Below are positions 1 through 7,705 of a stretch of 55,678 nucleotides of DNA, piece by piece. Below the pieces are notes generated by a model. That model had not been told where the DNA came from, did not search any database, and saw nothing but the letters and a program-made list of their open reading frames with translations. This DNA is from Bacteroidota bacterium (GTDB lineage: Bacteria > Bacteroidota > Bacteroidia > Flavobacteriales_C > GCA-002722245), in the NCBI GenBank assembly GCA_026390935.1, contig JAPLEZ010000077.1, positions 1 through 55,678 of the forward strand, read 5' to 3'. A program made the translations under genes and the position numbers. Within the stretch, counting starts at the first letter, position 1; the number at the start of each line of letters is the position of its first letter.

Positions 1-300
1 AGTTTAGCGAAGCGAACTTGGTGATTTTACGAACGCAATTAGAAGAAGCTTTCAGCTCAAAGACCGAAAGTTACTTTCTACTCTTACTATCAAATCTTGA
101 AGAGGAACATCCCGAATAACCTTAATTTTTTTCTTTCAGAAAAAGGAAGTTGAAAACTTCCAAGTAGATACGAAATTTCGCGAAGTTCGCTTCGCTAAAC
201 TTCACGAAGCGATGGCGATTTCAATTCTTAAAAAAACGATGAGATTGCTTCAATTTTGAGTACAAAATTTTCGCAAGGACGCTGTGGGTGTGAATTTCAA
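1..300. repeat. Palindromic repeat cluster left of rlmB
   Basis: This 334-base stretch carries no convincing gene. Bases 1-17 and 185-201 form a perfect 17-base inverted repeat containing GCTTCGCTAAACT. Around 245-285 lies a diverged relative (GATTGCTTCA, then TTGAGTACAAAA) of the element at 14781-14878. Related GCTTCGCTAAA-type sequence recurs at about 11700-11920. The fold could act as a terminator for the minus-strand gene ending at 335, but I see no clean T-run in that direction. Confidence 0.6.
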
Positions 301-334
301 TATGTTCCGAACAGTAATGATTGAAAATCTGAAA

Positions 335-1105
335 CTACTGCGTGCTGATTGCCGACAAACTTCTCTGTCTCACAATCTCATACAATAAAATTCCGCAAGC
401 CACAGAGACATTGAGAGATTCAATGGTTCCCATCATTGGAAGTTTTACGGCATTGTCGGAAATATTTACAATTTCCCTTGAAATTCCAATTTCTTCCGAA
501 CCCATAACCACTGCCACTGGTCCTGTTAAAGTAGCTGCAGTGTGTAGATCATTGGTTTTTTCGGTGCAAGATACAATGCGCAGTCCGCGATCTTTTAAGT
601 GTTTTACAGTTTCGGTAAGAATGCGCACTTTACAAATCGGCATCGTCATTAAAGCACCAGCACTTGTTTTAATGGAATCTTCACTAATTTGTGCGGCACT
701 TTTTTTAGGAATCACAATGGCGTGAACGCCTGCGCACTCTGCTGTTCGACAGATGGCGCCGAAGTTACGCACATCGGTGATTTTATCAAGAACCAAAATA
801 AAGGGATCAACACCTTCGGAGAATTTTTGTTCTACAATATCGTCTACATCGTAAAACTCAATAGGAGATAGGAAAGCAATTAAACCTTGATGGTTTTTTC
901 CTGTGATTCTATTTAGTTTTTCTTTCGGTACTTCGGATAAAGAAATTACATGTTCTTTGCAATAATCCTTGATTTGCCTAGTCACGGCGGCATCAATTTT
1001 TTCCTGCAATAAAATTTTATCGAAAGTTTTTCCCGCTTTGATTGCTTCCAGCACCGGATGGATGCCGAAAATCATGAGGTTGTTTAATTTAGTAGATTCT
1101 TCCAT
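335..1105 (-). CDS. rlmB: TrmH/SpoU-family 23S rRNA 2'-O-ribose methyltransferase (RlmB type)
   Basis: Predicted SAM-dependent methyltransferase of the SPOUT superfamily; the RlmB group methylates the 2'-O of G2251 in 23S rRNA. The N-terminal part (about 1-80) matches the substrate-binding domain (FGIHPVLEAIKAG). The catalytic domain shows all three SpoU motifs: NFGAICRTAECAG, VMGSEEIGI, and LPMMGTIESLNVSVA near the C-terminus. About 256 residues is normal. I take the ATG at 1105, giving a product beginning MEESTKLNN; a TTG five codons upstream is also in frame. The start overlaps the end of the GWxTD gene by 17 bases, so the two are probably translationally coupled. Family is clear; the exact rRNA target is inferred. 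Confidence 0.9.
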   Translation of the reverse strand: MEESTKLNNLMIFGIHPVLEAIKAGKTFDKILLQEKIDAAVTRQIKDYCKEHVISLSEVPKEKLNRITGKNHQGLIAFLSPIEFYDVDDIVEQKFSEGVDPFILVLDKITDVRNFGAICRTAECAGVHAIVIPKKSAAQISEDSIKTSAGALMTMPICKVRILTETVKHLKDRGLRIVSCTEKTNDLHTAATLTGPVAVVMGSEEIGISREIVNISDNAVKLPMMGTIESLNVSVACGILLYEIVRQRSLSAISTQ

Positions 1106-2339
1106 CTCTCCAGGCTTCAATCATTTTGTACCACATATTTTTATAGGTTGTAGCGCGATCCAGGTTGTAAGCGTTGGTGGAATATGGATTGCCCACTTTG
1201 TAAAAAGTAAAATCTTCAGTCATCATGTTGTTGTTATCAGCGCCATAAAACCATTTTTCAGCTTCGTCGGTGCGGAAAACCAATTGTGGCGGACCGAAGA
1301 TAATAAATATCATTCCACGATCGGTGCGCCATCCTTCGCGATACGAGGTGAAAAACTGGTTGGCCAGTTCAACGCGTGAATAGTATTGCTTTATACTTTC
1401 TTTGGCTCTTTCTTTACTGCCGCAGTTTTGCTCCCAAAAATTATCAATGGCCTGCTTGCTGTTTTTTGCTTCACTTAATGCTTTGAATTCACCATTGGAA
1501 GTGATGAAAGCAAGCGGTTCCAGCAATTGTTGTTTGTGTACGATGTAAGGAAATTCTCTGCTGAAGTGAAAAAGTGCAAATCCTTCTGCTGAATTGGTGT
1601 CGGTTTGAATAAGGTAAAATCCTTTTTTTAAAGGGATGAAAGAAAATGATCCGCTACTATCGGTTTTAAAAATAATTGTGCTGTCGGCCTTGTGCTCAAA
1701 TGAGTCTGGAGTGCTTAAATCAAAAGGAGTTAACGGTAGTTTAAATGTGCGAAAATAGCATTTCATAAACACTGTGCTGTTGGGCAACATTGCATTTTGC
1801 ACCATAACTATTTTATTGGTGTCGACGTGGCAATTGTTGCCAATGTTTTGGTTGTTTTGAGTGGCAGAAAAATAATTTCTTGACGCTTCACTCTTTTTGT
1901 TGAGATCAAGAATAATGGTGAATTGCGAGTTGCGATGTAGATCTTTTGCAATGACTTCTAGAAAATAATTTTTGCCTTTAAGCGCATTGAATTTTATTTT
2001 TTGTTCTGCAGCGTTCGTTTGATCTTTGTTTAGTGTGTAGCTAATTGTTGCGCTGTCTCCAATTGTTTTTTTATTGTAAGATTCGTACAACACATACCTT
2101 ATCTGGTACTTAGCAGATGGAATTTTATCATCGGCATTTTTTACATAAAGTAATTTATCGGGATTGATCAATGCAGTCAGTTGTGAAACCGAATCGCTTA
2201 AATTTATAAGAGATAAATCCTTGAGAAAATAATTGTCGTGTTCAATATATGGATTGGCAAGTGTCTCATTGTTTTTTTTAGAGGAGGAGCAAGCTGCAAG
2301 CAAAATGCAAATGGACAATATGGAGAAAAAAACTTTCAC
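1089..2339 (-). CDS. GWxTD domain lipoprotein
   Basis: Exported lipoprotein of 416 residues. The N-terminus has a short hydrophobic stretch ending in a lipobox (LLAAC, Cys about residue 17), so it should be lipid-anchored. A beta-rich middle is followed by the C-terminal GWxTD domain (GWRTDRGMIFIIFGPP, then EKWFYG), typical of Bacteroidota and Ignavibacteria proteins of unknown biochemical role. The start is a GTG immediately after the rmuC stop (TAAGTG) and is supported because the signal peptide begins there. It ends overlapping rlmB. The nearby rmuC, L,D-transpeptidase and outer-membrane protein genes suggest a mixed envelope/housekeeping transcript. Domain recognition is solid; function is not known. 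Confidence 0.85.
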   Translation of the reverse strand: MKVFFSILSICILLAACSSSKKNNETLANPYIEHDNYFLKDLSLINLSDSVSQLTALINPDKLLYVKNADDKIPSAKYQIRYVLYESYNKKTIGDSATISYTLNKDQTNAAEQKIKFNALKGKNYFLEVIAKDLHRNSQFTIILDLNKKSEASRNYFSATQNNQNIGNNCHVDTNKIVMVQNAMLPNSTVFMKCYFRTFKLPLTPFDLSTPDSFEHKADSTIIFKTDSSGSFSFIPLKKGFYLIQTDTNSAEGFALFHFSREFPYIVHKQQLLEPLAFITSNGEFKALSEAKNSKQAIDNFWEQNCGSKERAKESIKQYYSRVELANQFFTSYREGWRTDRGMIFIIFGPPQLVFRTDEAEKWFYGADNNNMMTEDFTFYKVGNPYSTNAYNLDRATTYKNMWYKMIEAWRDGRIY

Positions 2340-3614
2340 TTACTCCAGTAAATTTTTATCAATTTGCTTACTCGATTTTGCACCCAATTCTTTAAGTTTT
2401 TCGATTTTCCCTATTACGTTACCATTGCCTGAACTCAGCTTGCTGAAGGCGTTGTCGTAGTTTTGTTGTGTTTTGGAAATGCTGTTGCCAACGGCTTTGA
2501 AATCATCCAAGAATCCAACAAATTTATCGTAAAGCTTTCCAGCTTCATCTGCAATTTGTATCACGTTGCGCGATTGCTTTTCTTGTTTCCAAAGGGAAGC
2601 AACTGTGCGCAAAGTAGCGAGGAGTGTAGACGGACTAACGATCACAATGTTTTTGTCCCAAGCGAAATTGAAAATATCAACATCTTCTTTTATTGCAATA
2701 CTGAACGATGATTCAATAGGTAAAAACATTAACACAAAATCGGGTGCCTGAATTTCTTTGGCCGTTTGGTATTGCTTTTCACTCAATTTTTTAATGTGCG
2801 ATTTAACAGAGTTGATGTGCTCTTTTAATGCCAGTAATTTTTTTGACTCGTCGTTTTCACTGACGTATGCTTCATATGCAGTAAGTGAAACTTTAGCGTC
2901 GATGATTATGTGTTTTTCATCGGGAAGATAAACTATCACATCGGGTTGAATTTTATCACCTTCAACGTTGTTTAAGCTGACTTGTGTTTTGTATTCTGTG
3001 TCTTTCACCAAGCCCGATCGTTCCATTATTTTTTCCAAAATTAATTCCCCCCAGTTGCCTTGAGTTTTCACTTCTCCTTTTAAGGCTTTGGTAAGGTTGT
3101 GGGCTTCTTCACTAATTTGTTGGTTTAAGCTTTTGAGTGTGTTCAGTTCGTATTTTAAAAACTCACTTGTTTTTGTGTCTTCCTGAATTTTCTTGCGAAC
3201 GGTTTCTTCAAAATCTTTTAGTTTTTCCCGCAAAGGTTCCAGCATTTTATTGCTGCTGGTAGAAAATTCTTTGGAGTTTTCTTTTAAAATTTCGCCTGCA
3301 ATGAGCTTGAACTGATCGGTGTATTGCGCGTGAATTTTACCAATTTCTTCATTCAGTACTTCATCGTGTTTTTTAAATCCTGAAAGTTCGGTTTGTATTC
3401 TGGTCAACTCAATTTCTTTTTCCTTTAAGGTTTGATTGAGTACATCCAGCTTCAACTGAAAAGATCGTTTTTCGTTGTCAATTTTTTCCAGCTGAACTTT
3501 CAATAAAGCATTTTCATTTTGAAATAACGAACTATCGCCACCTTTGTTTTTAAACAAGAGATAGCCGATAATACCGCCAATGATTAATCCTATGAAGAGA
3601 TATAAAAGTTCCAT
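2340..3614 (-). CDS. rmuC: DNA recombination protein RmuC homologue
   Basis: RmuC-family protein of 424 residues, proposed to limit recombination at inverted repeats, which is notable in a palindrome-rich region. Residues 2-22 form one membrane anchor (LLYLFIGLIIGGIIGYLLF). Residues about 35-150 are a long coiled coil rich in Glu, Lys and Leu. The RmuC domain follows (about 175-390), with QGNWGELILEKIMERSGL, a nuclease-like stretch (PDVIVYLPDEKHIIIDAKVSL), and FVLMFLPIESSF. The acidic/Lys pattern I-I-D-A-K fits the restriction-endonuclease-like fold assigned to the family. The GWxTD gene abuts it downstream with no gap. Biochemical role remains inferred from the E. coli family. Confidence 0.92.
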   Translation of the reverse strand: MELLYLFIGLIIGGIIGYLLFKNKGGDSSLFQNENALLKVQLEKIDNEKRSFQLKLDVLNQTLKEKEIELTRIQTELSGFKKHDEVLNEEIGKIHAQYTDQFKLIAGEILKENSKEFSTSSNKMLEPLREKLKDFEETVRKKIQEDTKTSEFLKYELNTLKSLNQQISEEAHNLTKALKGEVKTQGNWGELILEKIMERSGLVKDTEYKTQVSLNNVEGDKIQPDVIVYLPDEKHIIIDAKVSLTAYEAYVSENDESKKLLALKEHINSVKSHIKKLSEKQYQTAKEIQAPDFVLMFLPIESSFSIAIKEDVDIFNFAWDKNIVIVSPSTLLATLRTVASLWKQEKQSRNVIQIADEAGKLYDKFVGFLDDFKAVGNSISKTQQNYDNAFSKLSSGNGNVIGKIEKLKELGAKSSKQIDKNLLE

Positions 3615-3652
3615 GGTGAAATAGAGAGGAAAGTTAATGATTTTATTTGATC

Positions 3653-4450
3653 CTATAAGATCAAAACGTACATCCCCAACGTTGCTTTATTGTACAAATC
3701 AATTACATCTTTATTCAGCATTCTTATACAGCCATGACTCGCGGGCCTGCCAATCAATCCTTCTTCGGGAGTGCCATGAATATAAATCAATCGGCAAAAT
3801 GAATCTTTGTCTTTCCCGCGATTAACGCCATGCTCGCAGCCCATGAGCCAAAGTATACGGGTGGTGACATCATCTTTTTGGGTGTCGATAGGCTGGGTTT
3901 GAATGTTGGCGATTTGTCCGGTGTATTTTCCGTTCACCAGAATGCCGCCCAATGGCGCATTTTGTCCTTGTTTGTCGCGTATATAATGCAAGCCTTTTGG
4001 TGTTTTTAAAGTATTTGCTAATTCGCCAACGCCATATTTTGAAGTAGAAATAGGATAGGATTTCACAATTTCATTGCTTTTAACGAGATATAGTTTTTGC
4101 TCCTTTACAGAAACATAAATGAAATCGCTCATGTTTTTTGTGCCGAAATTATCGAGGCAGTATTTCTGAAGTTCAGGTACTTTGGGGTCGGTTAAAAAAG
4201 AAGTGAAGAGTAAAAAAGTAAAAAGAATAAATACCGAAAAAATTTTCTTGAGTTTGGTTTTTCGAGAGTGGGATTCCCTCTCGGAGGAGAGGGGTGTGTT
4301 AGCTTTTGCGGGGAGGAGGGAGATGGATTTGGTGCTTTTTTTAATTCCATCTCCCTGCCTTCGCACGAATCCTTCGCACCCCTCTCCTCCGAGAGGGAAT
4401 CCCACTCTCGTAAAACCAGATTTGAAAATTGTTTTAAGTTCTGAAGTCAT
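3653..4450 (-). CDS. L,D-transpeptidase (YkuD domain) with a palindrome-encoded N-terminal segment
   Basis: Predicted cell-wall L,D-transpeptidase that crosslinks peptidoglycan or anchors proteins to it. The YkuD domain spans about residues 115-265 and carries the catalytic SHGCIRM motif (Cys241, His239). A hydrophobic anchor or signal segment lies at about 70-86 (IFSVFILFTFLLFTSFL), unusually far from the start. Residues about 12-66, between the ATG at 4450 and that segment, are encoded by a 163-base palindromic element. No ATG, GTG or TTG lies between the element and the hydrophobic segment, so translation must enter through the element. The element-free protein would start MTSELKTIF and run almost directly into KTKLKKIFSVF, an ordinary signal-anchor layout. 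Enzyme assignment is firm. Confidence 0.88.
   Translation of the reverse strand: MTSELKTIFKSGFTRVGFPLGGEGCEGFVRRQGDGIKKSTKSISLLPAKANTPLSSERESHSRKTKLKKIFSVFILFTFLLFTSFLTDPKVPELQKYCLDNFGTKNMSDFIYVSVKEQKLYLVKSNEIVKSYPISTSKYGVGELANTLKTPKGLHYIRDKQGQNAPLGGILVNGKYTGQIANIQTQPIDTQKDDVTTRILWLMGCEHGVNRGKDKDSFCRLIYIHGTPEEGLIGRPASHGCIRMLNKDVIDLYNKATLGMYVLIL
4255..4417. repeat. Palindromic element inserted in frame in the L,D-transpeptidase gene
   Basis: Bases 4263-4296 and 4377-4410 are perfect 34-base reverse complements. They extend outward to GGTTTTT/GGTTTTA with one mismatch. A second, inner inverted repeat pairs GGGAGATGGA with TCCATCTCCC near 4318-4353. The element has no stop codon in the host gene's frame. 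Its look (CTCTCCTCC arms, pyrimidine/purine bias) resembles the element at 13672-13813. Confidence 0.85.
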
Positions 4451-4777
4451 TTAAAATTGATTTAAGAAACCAAAGTGAATTTTTGCAGCACCAAAATCTA
4501 TTGGATTTCCCAATTGTTTTCCTATTGCATAATTCAAACTAAAAATTCCGGCTTTTGTTTCAAAACTAAATCCCGCGCCAAAACCATAAGGGTGATCGAT
4601 GACTCTTTCCGTCATGGTTATTTTTTCGGTGTAGGCGTAATCAAAAAACAAAGAAATAAAACTGTTTCTTTCTAGTAAAAATCGATATTCGGCGGTGCTA
4701 ATGATGTATTTGGATGCAAACAGGGAAGCATCTGTAAATCCTCGTAATGTTCTAATTCCGCCAAGGCGATAAACCAT
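4451..4777 (-). CDS. C-terminal barrel fragment of the frameshifted POTRA/BamA-like protein
   Basis: This 108-residue reading frame encodes the last strands of an outer-membrane beta barrel: YRLGGIRTLRGF, the hallmark 'RxGGxRTLRGF' found near the C-terminus of BamA/TpsB-like barrels, followed by alternating strands (FIYTAEYRF-like, GFGAGFSFETKAGIFSLNYAIG) and a terminal aromatic (FLNQF). It has no plausible start context of its own. It overlaps the end of the upstream frame (4672-6336), which lacks exactly these strands, so both are parts of one gene split by a frameshift near 4778. Probably not an independent gene. Confidence 0.7.
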   Translation of the reverse strand: MVYRLGGIRTLRGFTDASLFASKYIISTAEYRFLLERNSFISLFFDYAYTEKITMTERVIDHPYGFGAGFSFETKAGIFSLNYAIGKQLGNPIDFGAAKIHFGFLNQF

Positions 4778-6336
4778 CCTCCTTGTAAGCCGAGCTTTAA
4801 TGTTGTGATTTGAAAGAAAGGAAAATATACATCGCCTCTTCCTGTAAGATTGTAGGATACTGATGTTGCAGGAATTTTAATAAAGCCCGAAACTGAATCA
4901 TTTGTTTTTATCGGTAATTTGTAAAAACCATCGCTGCCAGCACCAGCAATGGTTTTGTTGCCTGCTTGCGCTGTAATTATGAAATTATATCCTTTTGTTG
5001 GATTAATACGATAATCTAATTGTTCCTGATAAATTTCAATACCGTAGGAAGTGGTAGCATTTTGCACGTTCTTCTGGATACTCACATTGGTTTCGGGATT
5101 GAGCACCGTTGTTCCTTTGTTGTTGACGAAAGCCTTCATGTAGTTGTTTCCCGTGAAAAGATAACTAACACCAATTGTGGTGTTGTAGTTGATGAAAGAC
5201 GTGTCTTGTTTGAATAAATTAAGTGCGCCGTTTATGCCAACAGGCAATGAAAAAATAAAAGGATAATTCAATTTTAAATCGAGTTCTTGAGTTTTGTTGG
5301 GCAATCCTCGCCATTTCAAGTCGGTGACTTCTCCCTGTTTCACTAAATTAGATAAGTGCATGGTAATATCCCCTGTGAATGCCACACTACTTTGTCCGGC
5401 GGTGGAAGCAGAGCTATTTCCATTAGGCAAAACACCCACTACACCATTGAAAGAACTTGCTTTGCGATGATCTATAAAAAGATGCAAGATCACTCCTTTG
5501 TTGGTAAACGACAGAGCCGACGGATTTTTTACAGTGATAAAGGGCAATTCTTTGAGTCGCGTATCAATGTTCGCAATCACTTTTTCTTTGTAAATATCTC
5601 CAGGTTTAACTGCGAGATAATTGTAAATGTATTTGTGATTGAGCTTGGCATCACCATGAATAATGATTTCGGTTATTTTCATTACGTCGTGGGTCTTCAT
5701 TTGTAGTTTGGCAGTGACTCTGTTCTCTGTAAACACAACACTGTCGAGGTAAATCGAAGCAAAAGGATAACCATGATTTTCGGTGTATGCAATCAATCGC
5801 AAGCCAACATCGCTGATCACGCTGTTGTTGAAAGGGATGTTTTTCAGTTCTTTTTCGCGAATTCCTGCCGAGCGCAAAAACAAGGGGTCAATGGAAGAGA
5901 GGTCAATTTTTGTAATGACGTATTTTTCTCCTGTGTACAAAAAAACATGGGCGCTGTCTTTTTCATAAGAGATGGAATCTACCGACGCTGCAACAAAGCC
6001 CTGATCGTAGAGCTTTAGCAAAGTTTTTTTAAGTTCTCTGTTGAGATTAAATACTGAATATTTTGCAGAGGATGGAAATGTGTTTTTTGCAATTTGCTGC
6101 GTGGTGCTATGAATTTTAATGTTGTAGGAAATCGAGTCGGATTGGGAGAAGCACGATAAGGTCAAAAGTAAAAAGGTAAAAGCCAAAACCTGGCGCGCGA
6201 TTGTATCGCGTGCCGATTTATCTTCGTGATTGTATCGCATTAAAAATGCAAAAGATAAATCGGCACGCGATACAATCGCGCGCCAGAACGACGTATTGCG
6301 CGTATTTGAACTTTGAACTTTAAACACTGAACTCAT
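4672..6336 (-). CDS. POTRA/BamA-like outer-membrane protein, frameshifted near its 3' end
   Basis: Likely outer-membrane barrel of the BamA/TamA/ShlB type: signal peptide, POTRA-like repeats (for example TAKLQMKTHDVMKITEI, then LNHKYIYNYLAVKPGDIY), then barrel strands. The frame is normal to about GLKLGLQGG; the next 29 residues are out of frame and end early, while the true barrel end lies in the +1 frame at 4451-4777. The join lacks the segment normally seen before 'RxGGxRTLRGF', so a small deletion is likely. I choose the ATG at 6336, which overlaps the ung stop (ATGA). Residues about 17-49 are encoded by a perfect palindromic element, directly before the signal hydrophobic core (LAFTFLLLTLSCFSQ, about 51-65). 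An alternative start at 6240 lies inside the element. Could be a pseudogene, a sequencing error or a recent mutation. Confidence 0.72.
   Translation of the reverse strand: MSSVFKVQSSNTRNTSFWRAIVSRADLSFAFLMRYNHEDKSARDTIARQVLAFTFLLLTLSCFSQSDSISYNIKIHSTTQQIAKNTFPSSAKYSVFNLNRELKKTLLKLYDQGFVAASVDSISYEKDSAHVFLYTGEKYVITKIDLSSIDPLFLRSAGIREKELKNIPFNNSVISDVGLRLIAYTENHGYPFASIYLDSVVFTENRVTAKLQMKTHDVMKITEIIIHGDAKLNHKYIYNYLAVKPGDIYKEKVIANIDTRLKELPFITVKNPSALSFTNKGVILHLFIDHRKASSFNGVVGVLPNGNSSASTAGQSSVAFTGDITMHLSNLVKQGEVTDLKWRGLPNKTQELDLKLNYPFIFSLPVGINGALNLFKQDTSFINYNTTIGVSYLFTGNNYMKAFVNNKGTTVLNPETNVSIQKNVQNATTSYGIEIYQEQLDYRINPTKGYNFIITAQAGNKTIAGAGSDGFYKLPIKTNDSVSGFIKIPATSVSYNLTGRGDVYFPFFQITTLKLGLQGGWFIALAELEHYEDLQMLPCLHPNTSLAPPNIDFY
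6190..6286. repeat. Palindromic element (GGCGCGCG family) inside the 5' end of the POTRA/BamA-like gene
   Basis: Bases 6190-6224 and 6252-6286 are perfect 35-base reverse complements, separated by a 27-base loop. The arms begin CTGGCGCGCG and contain ATCGCGTGCCGATTTATCTT. A diverged copy of the same family lies at 38975-39060. Here the element is open in the frame of the outer-membrane protein gene. Confidence 0.88.
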
Positions 6337-7016
6337 ATTGACAAATCCCAATTGATGGGTTTTATTCCATTGTTCGTTAAATATTCATTTGTTTTTGAAA
6401 AAGGCTTGCTTCCCCAAAAACCGTTGTGTGCTGAAAGTGGGGAGGGATGTGCCGATTTAATAATCAGGTGTTTTGAAGCATCAATCAATTTTTGTTTTTG
6501 CTGCGCATAGTTTCCCCATAAAATGAAAACTACATTTTTTTTGTTTTCGGAAATGGTTTGTATGACTTTATCTGTAAAAGTTTCCCAGCCTTTTTTTTGA
6601 TGAGCACCTGCTTCATGCGCTCTAACTGTTAAAGTGGCGTTTAGCAGAAACACACCCTGATCGGTCCATTTCTCTAGATTTCCAGAGGCAATTGGAGCAA
6701 TTCCTAAATCACTGTGCAGTTCTTTGTAGATGTTTTTCAGTGAAGGAGGTAAGGCAACGCCGTGCTGCACCGAAAAGCAGAGTCCGTGGGCTTGTCCGTC
6801 GTTGTGGTAAGGATCCTGTCCCAAAATCACCACTTTCACTTCGTTGAAGGGAACGCGATTGAAGGCTTCAAAAATTTTATCACCCGGTGGAAAAATGGTG
6901 TGTTTGGCTTTTTCTTCTAGCAAAAATGATTTCAGTTTTGAAAAGTACTCTGCATGGAATTCGCTTGCCAGCAGGGGTTTCCAGGAGGCTTCTATTTTTG
7001 GGTCGACATTGGGCAT
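6333..7016 (-). CDS. ung: Uracil-DNA glycosylase, family 1
   Basis: Removes uracil from DNA to start base-excision repair; cytoplasmic. The 227-residue length is typical. The catalytic water-activating motif GQDPYH is at residues 66-71 (Asp68), and the second active-site motif HPSPLS is at 190-195 (His190), followed by GFWGSKPFS. The uracil-recognition Asn lies in LLNATLTVR (about 124-132). The start ATG at 7016 precedes MPNVDPKIEASW, a usual N-terminus. Its stop overlaps the next gene's ATG. Assignment is secure. Confidence 0.97.
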   Translation of the reverse strand: MPNVDPKIEASWKPLLASEFHAEYFSKLKSFLLEEKAKHTIFPPGDKIFEAFNRVPFNEVKVVILGQDPYHNDGQAHGLCFSVQHGVALPPSLKNIYKELHSDLGIAPIASGNLEKWTDQGVFLLNATLTVRAHEAGAHQKKGWETFTDKVIQTISENKKNVVFILWGNYAQQKQKLIDASKHLIIKSAHPSPLSAHNGFWGSKPFSKTNEYLTNNGIKPINWDLSI

Positions 7017-7097
7017 TCTTGAAATATTTTTCTTATCTTCAAAAATAGGTGATTCAAAAATGAATCCCTACACAAAAATAAACGTACATATACTTTC

Positions 7098-7124
7098 TTG
7101 AGATATAAAAAGAAGATAGATTTG
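7098..7124 (+). promoter_or_regulatory. Bacteroidota-type promoter for the small lipoprotein-ytxJ pair
   Basis: A TAGATTTG (7117-7124) exactly fits the Bacteroidota -7 consensus TAnnTTTG. A TTG at 7098-7100 lies 16 bases upstream, slightly short of the usual 17-23. Transcription would begin near 7131 and leave a roughly 40-base leader before the ATG at 7172. Confidence 0.5.
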
Positions 7125-7171
7125 TACAATGATTTGGGATTTTCCAAAACAAAATTTTAATAAAGAGCACA

Positions 7172-7300
7172 ATGAAGAAAATGGGTATAGCAATTTTGAT
7201 GGTAGCATTTTTTGGAATGATGTTACAGGCGTGTGGTTCTTCGCATGAGGTTTGTCCGGCTTACACAAAAGCTAAAGTTGAAAAACCTGCTGGCATTTAA
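7172..7300 (+). CDS. Small lipoprotein (42 aa) upstream of ytxJ
   Basis: A 42-residue exported peptide. It has a basic start (MKKMGIA), a hydrophobic core, and a lipobox-like LQAC, giving a mature lipoprotein of only about 22 residues beginning CGSSHEVCPAYTKAK. Its stop overlaps the ytxJ start (TAATG), so the two are almost certainly co-translated. A promoter candidate lies 48 bases upstream. The second Cys in HEVCPAY sits in the mature peptide and could be redox active; that is inference from the YtxJ neighbour. Function unknown. Confidence 0.75.
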   Translation: MKKMGIAILMVAFFGMMLQACGSSHEVCPAYTKAKVEKPAGI

Positions 7301-7644
7301 TGAGCTGGTGGAAGTTTTTAACGAACGATCATCATTTGAATGAATTGATTGAGGTTTCTAAAACGAAGCCTGTTTTGATATACAAGCACAGTACCCGCTG
7401 TTCTACATGTTTAATGACCAAACGAGTGATCGAAGGTCAGTACCAAGGGGAAATCATCAATAAATTAAATATTTACTTTTTGGATTTAATAGCTTATCGC
7501 TCTATTTCCAACGATATTGCGCTTCGCTTTCATGTAGAACATGAGTCTCCGCAAATTTTATTGATTAAAGATGGGAAGTGCGTGTTTCATGCTTCTCATG
7601 AAGATTGTTCGCTGGAATTTCTGAACCTTGATTCACTTGATTAA
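7300..7644 (+). CDS. ytxJ: Bacillithiol-system redox protein YtxJ (monothiol bacilliredoxin family)
   Basis: Thioredoxin-fold protein of 114 residues, of the DUF2847/YtxJ family, associated with organisms that make bacillithiol and proposed to remove bacillithiol from protein cysteines. The signature KHSTRC is at residues 29-34, followed by the conserved HESPQILLIKDGKCVFHASH (about 85-104). Here the active site reads C34-S-T-C37, a CxxC, whereas the family is usually described as monothiol. The last seven residues (LNLDSLD) and the stop codon are supplied by the palindromic element at 7621-7700. Translationally coupled to the small lipoprotein upstream. Family assignment is strong; the partner proteins are unknown. 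Confidence 0.85.
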   Translation: MSWWKFLTNDHHLNELIEVSKTKPVLIYKHSTRCSTCLMTKRVIEGQYQGEIINKLNIYFLDLIAYRSISNDIALRFHVEHESPQILLIKDGKCVFHASHEDCSLEFLNLDSLD

Positions 7645-7700
7645 AAGATTATCTTGATAGCTGATCCTTTAATCCTTTCATCCAGTGAATCAAGGTTCAG
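7621..7700. repeat. Palindromic element (CTGAACC family) at the ytxJ/osmC convergent junction
   Basis: Bases 7621-7641 and 7680-7700 pair as 21-base arms with one mismatch. The left arm is also the end of ytxJ. The same family occurs at 21773-21871 and 36966-37064. Position between converging genes suggests a two-way terminator. Confidence 0.85.
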
Positions 7701-7705
7701 ACATT

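Noticed and set aside
4182-4454. Plus-strand reading frame across the palindrome in the L,D-transpeptidase gene
   Set aside because: It is a mirror of the palindromic arms, with no conserved sequence and no start context.
7068-7268. Minus-strand 66-codon frame upstream of ytxJ
   Set aside because: It is antisense to the small lipoprotein, which has a proper signal peptide, lipobox, promoter and coupling to ytxJ.
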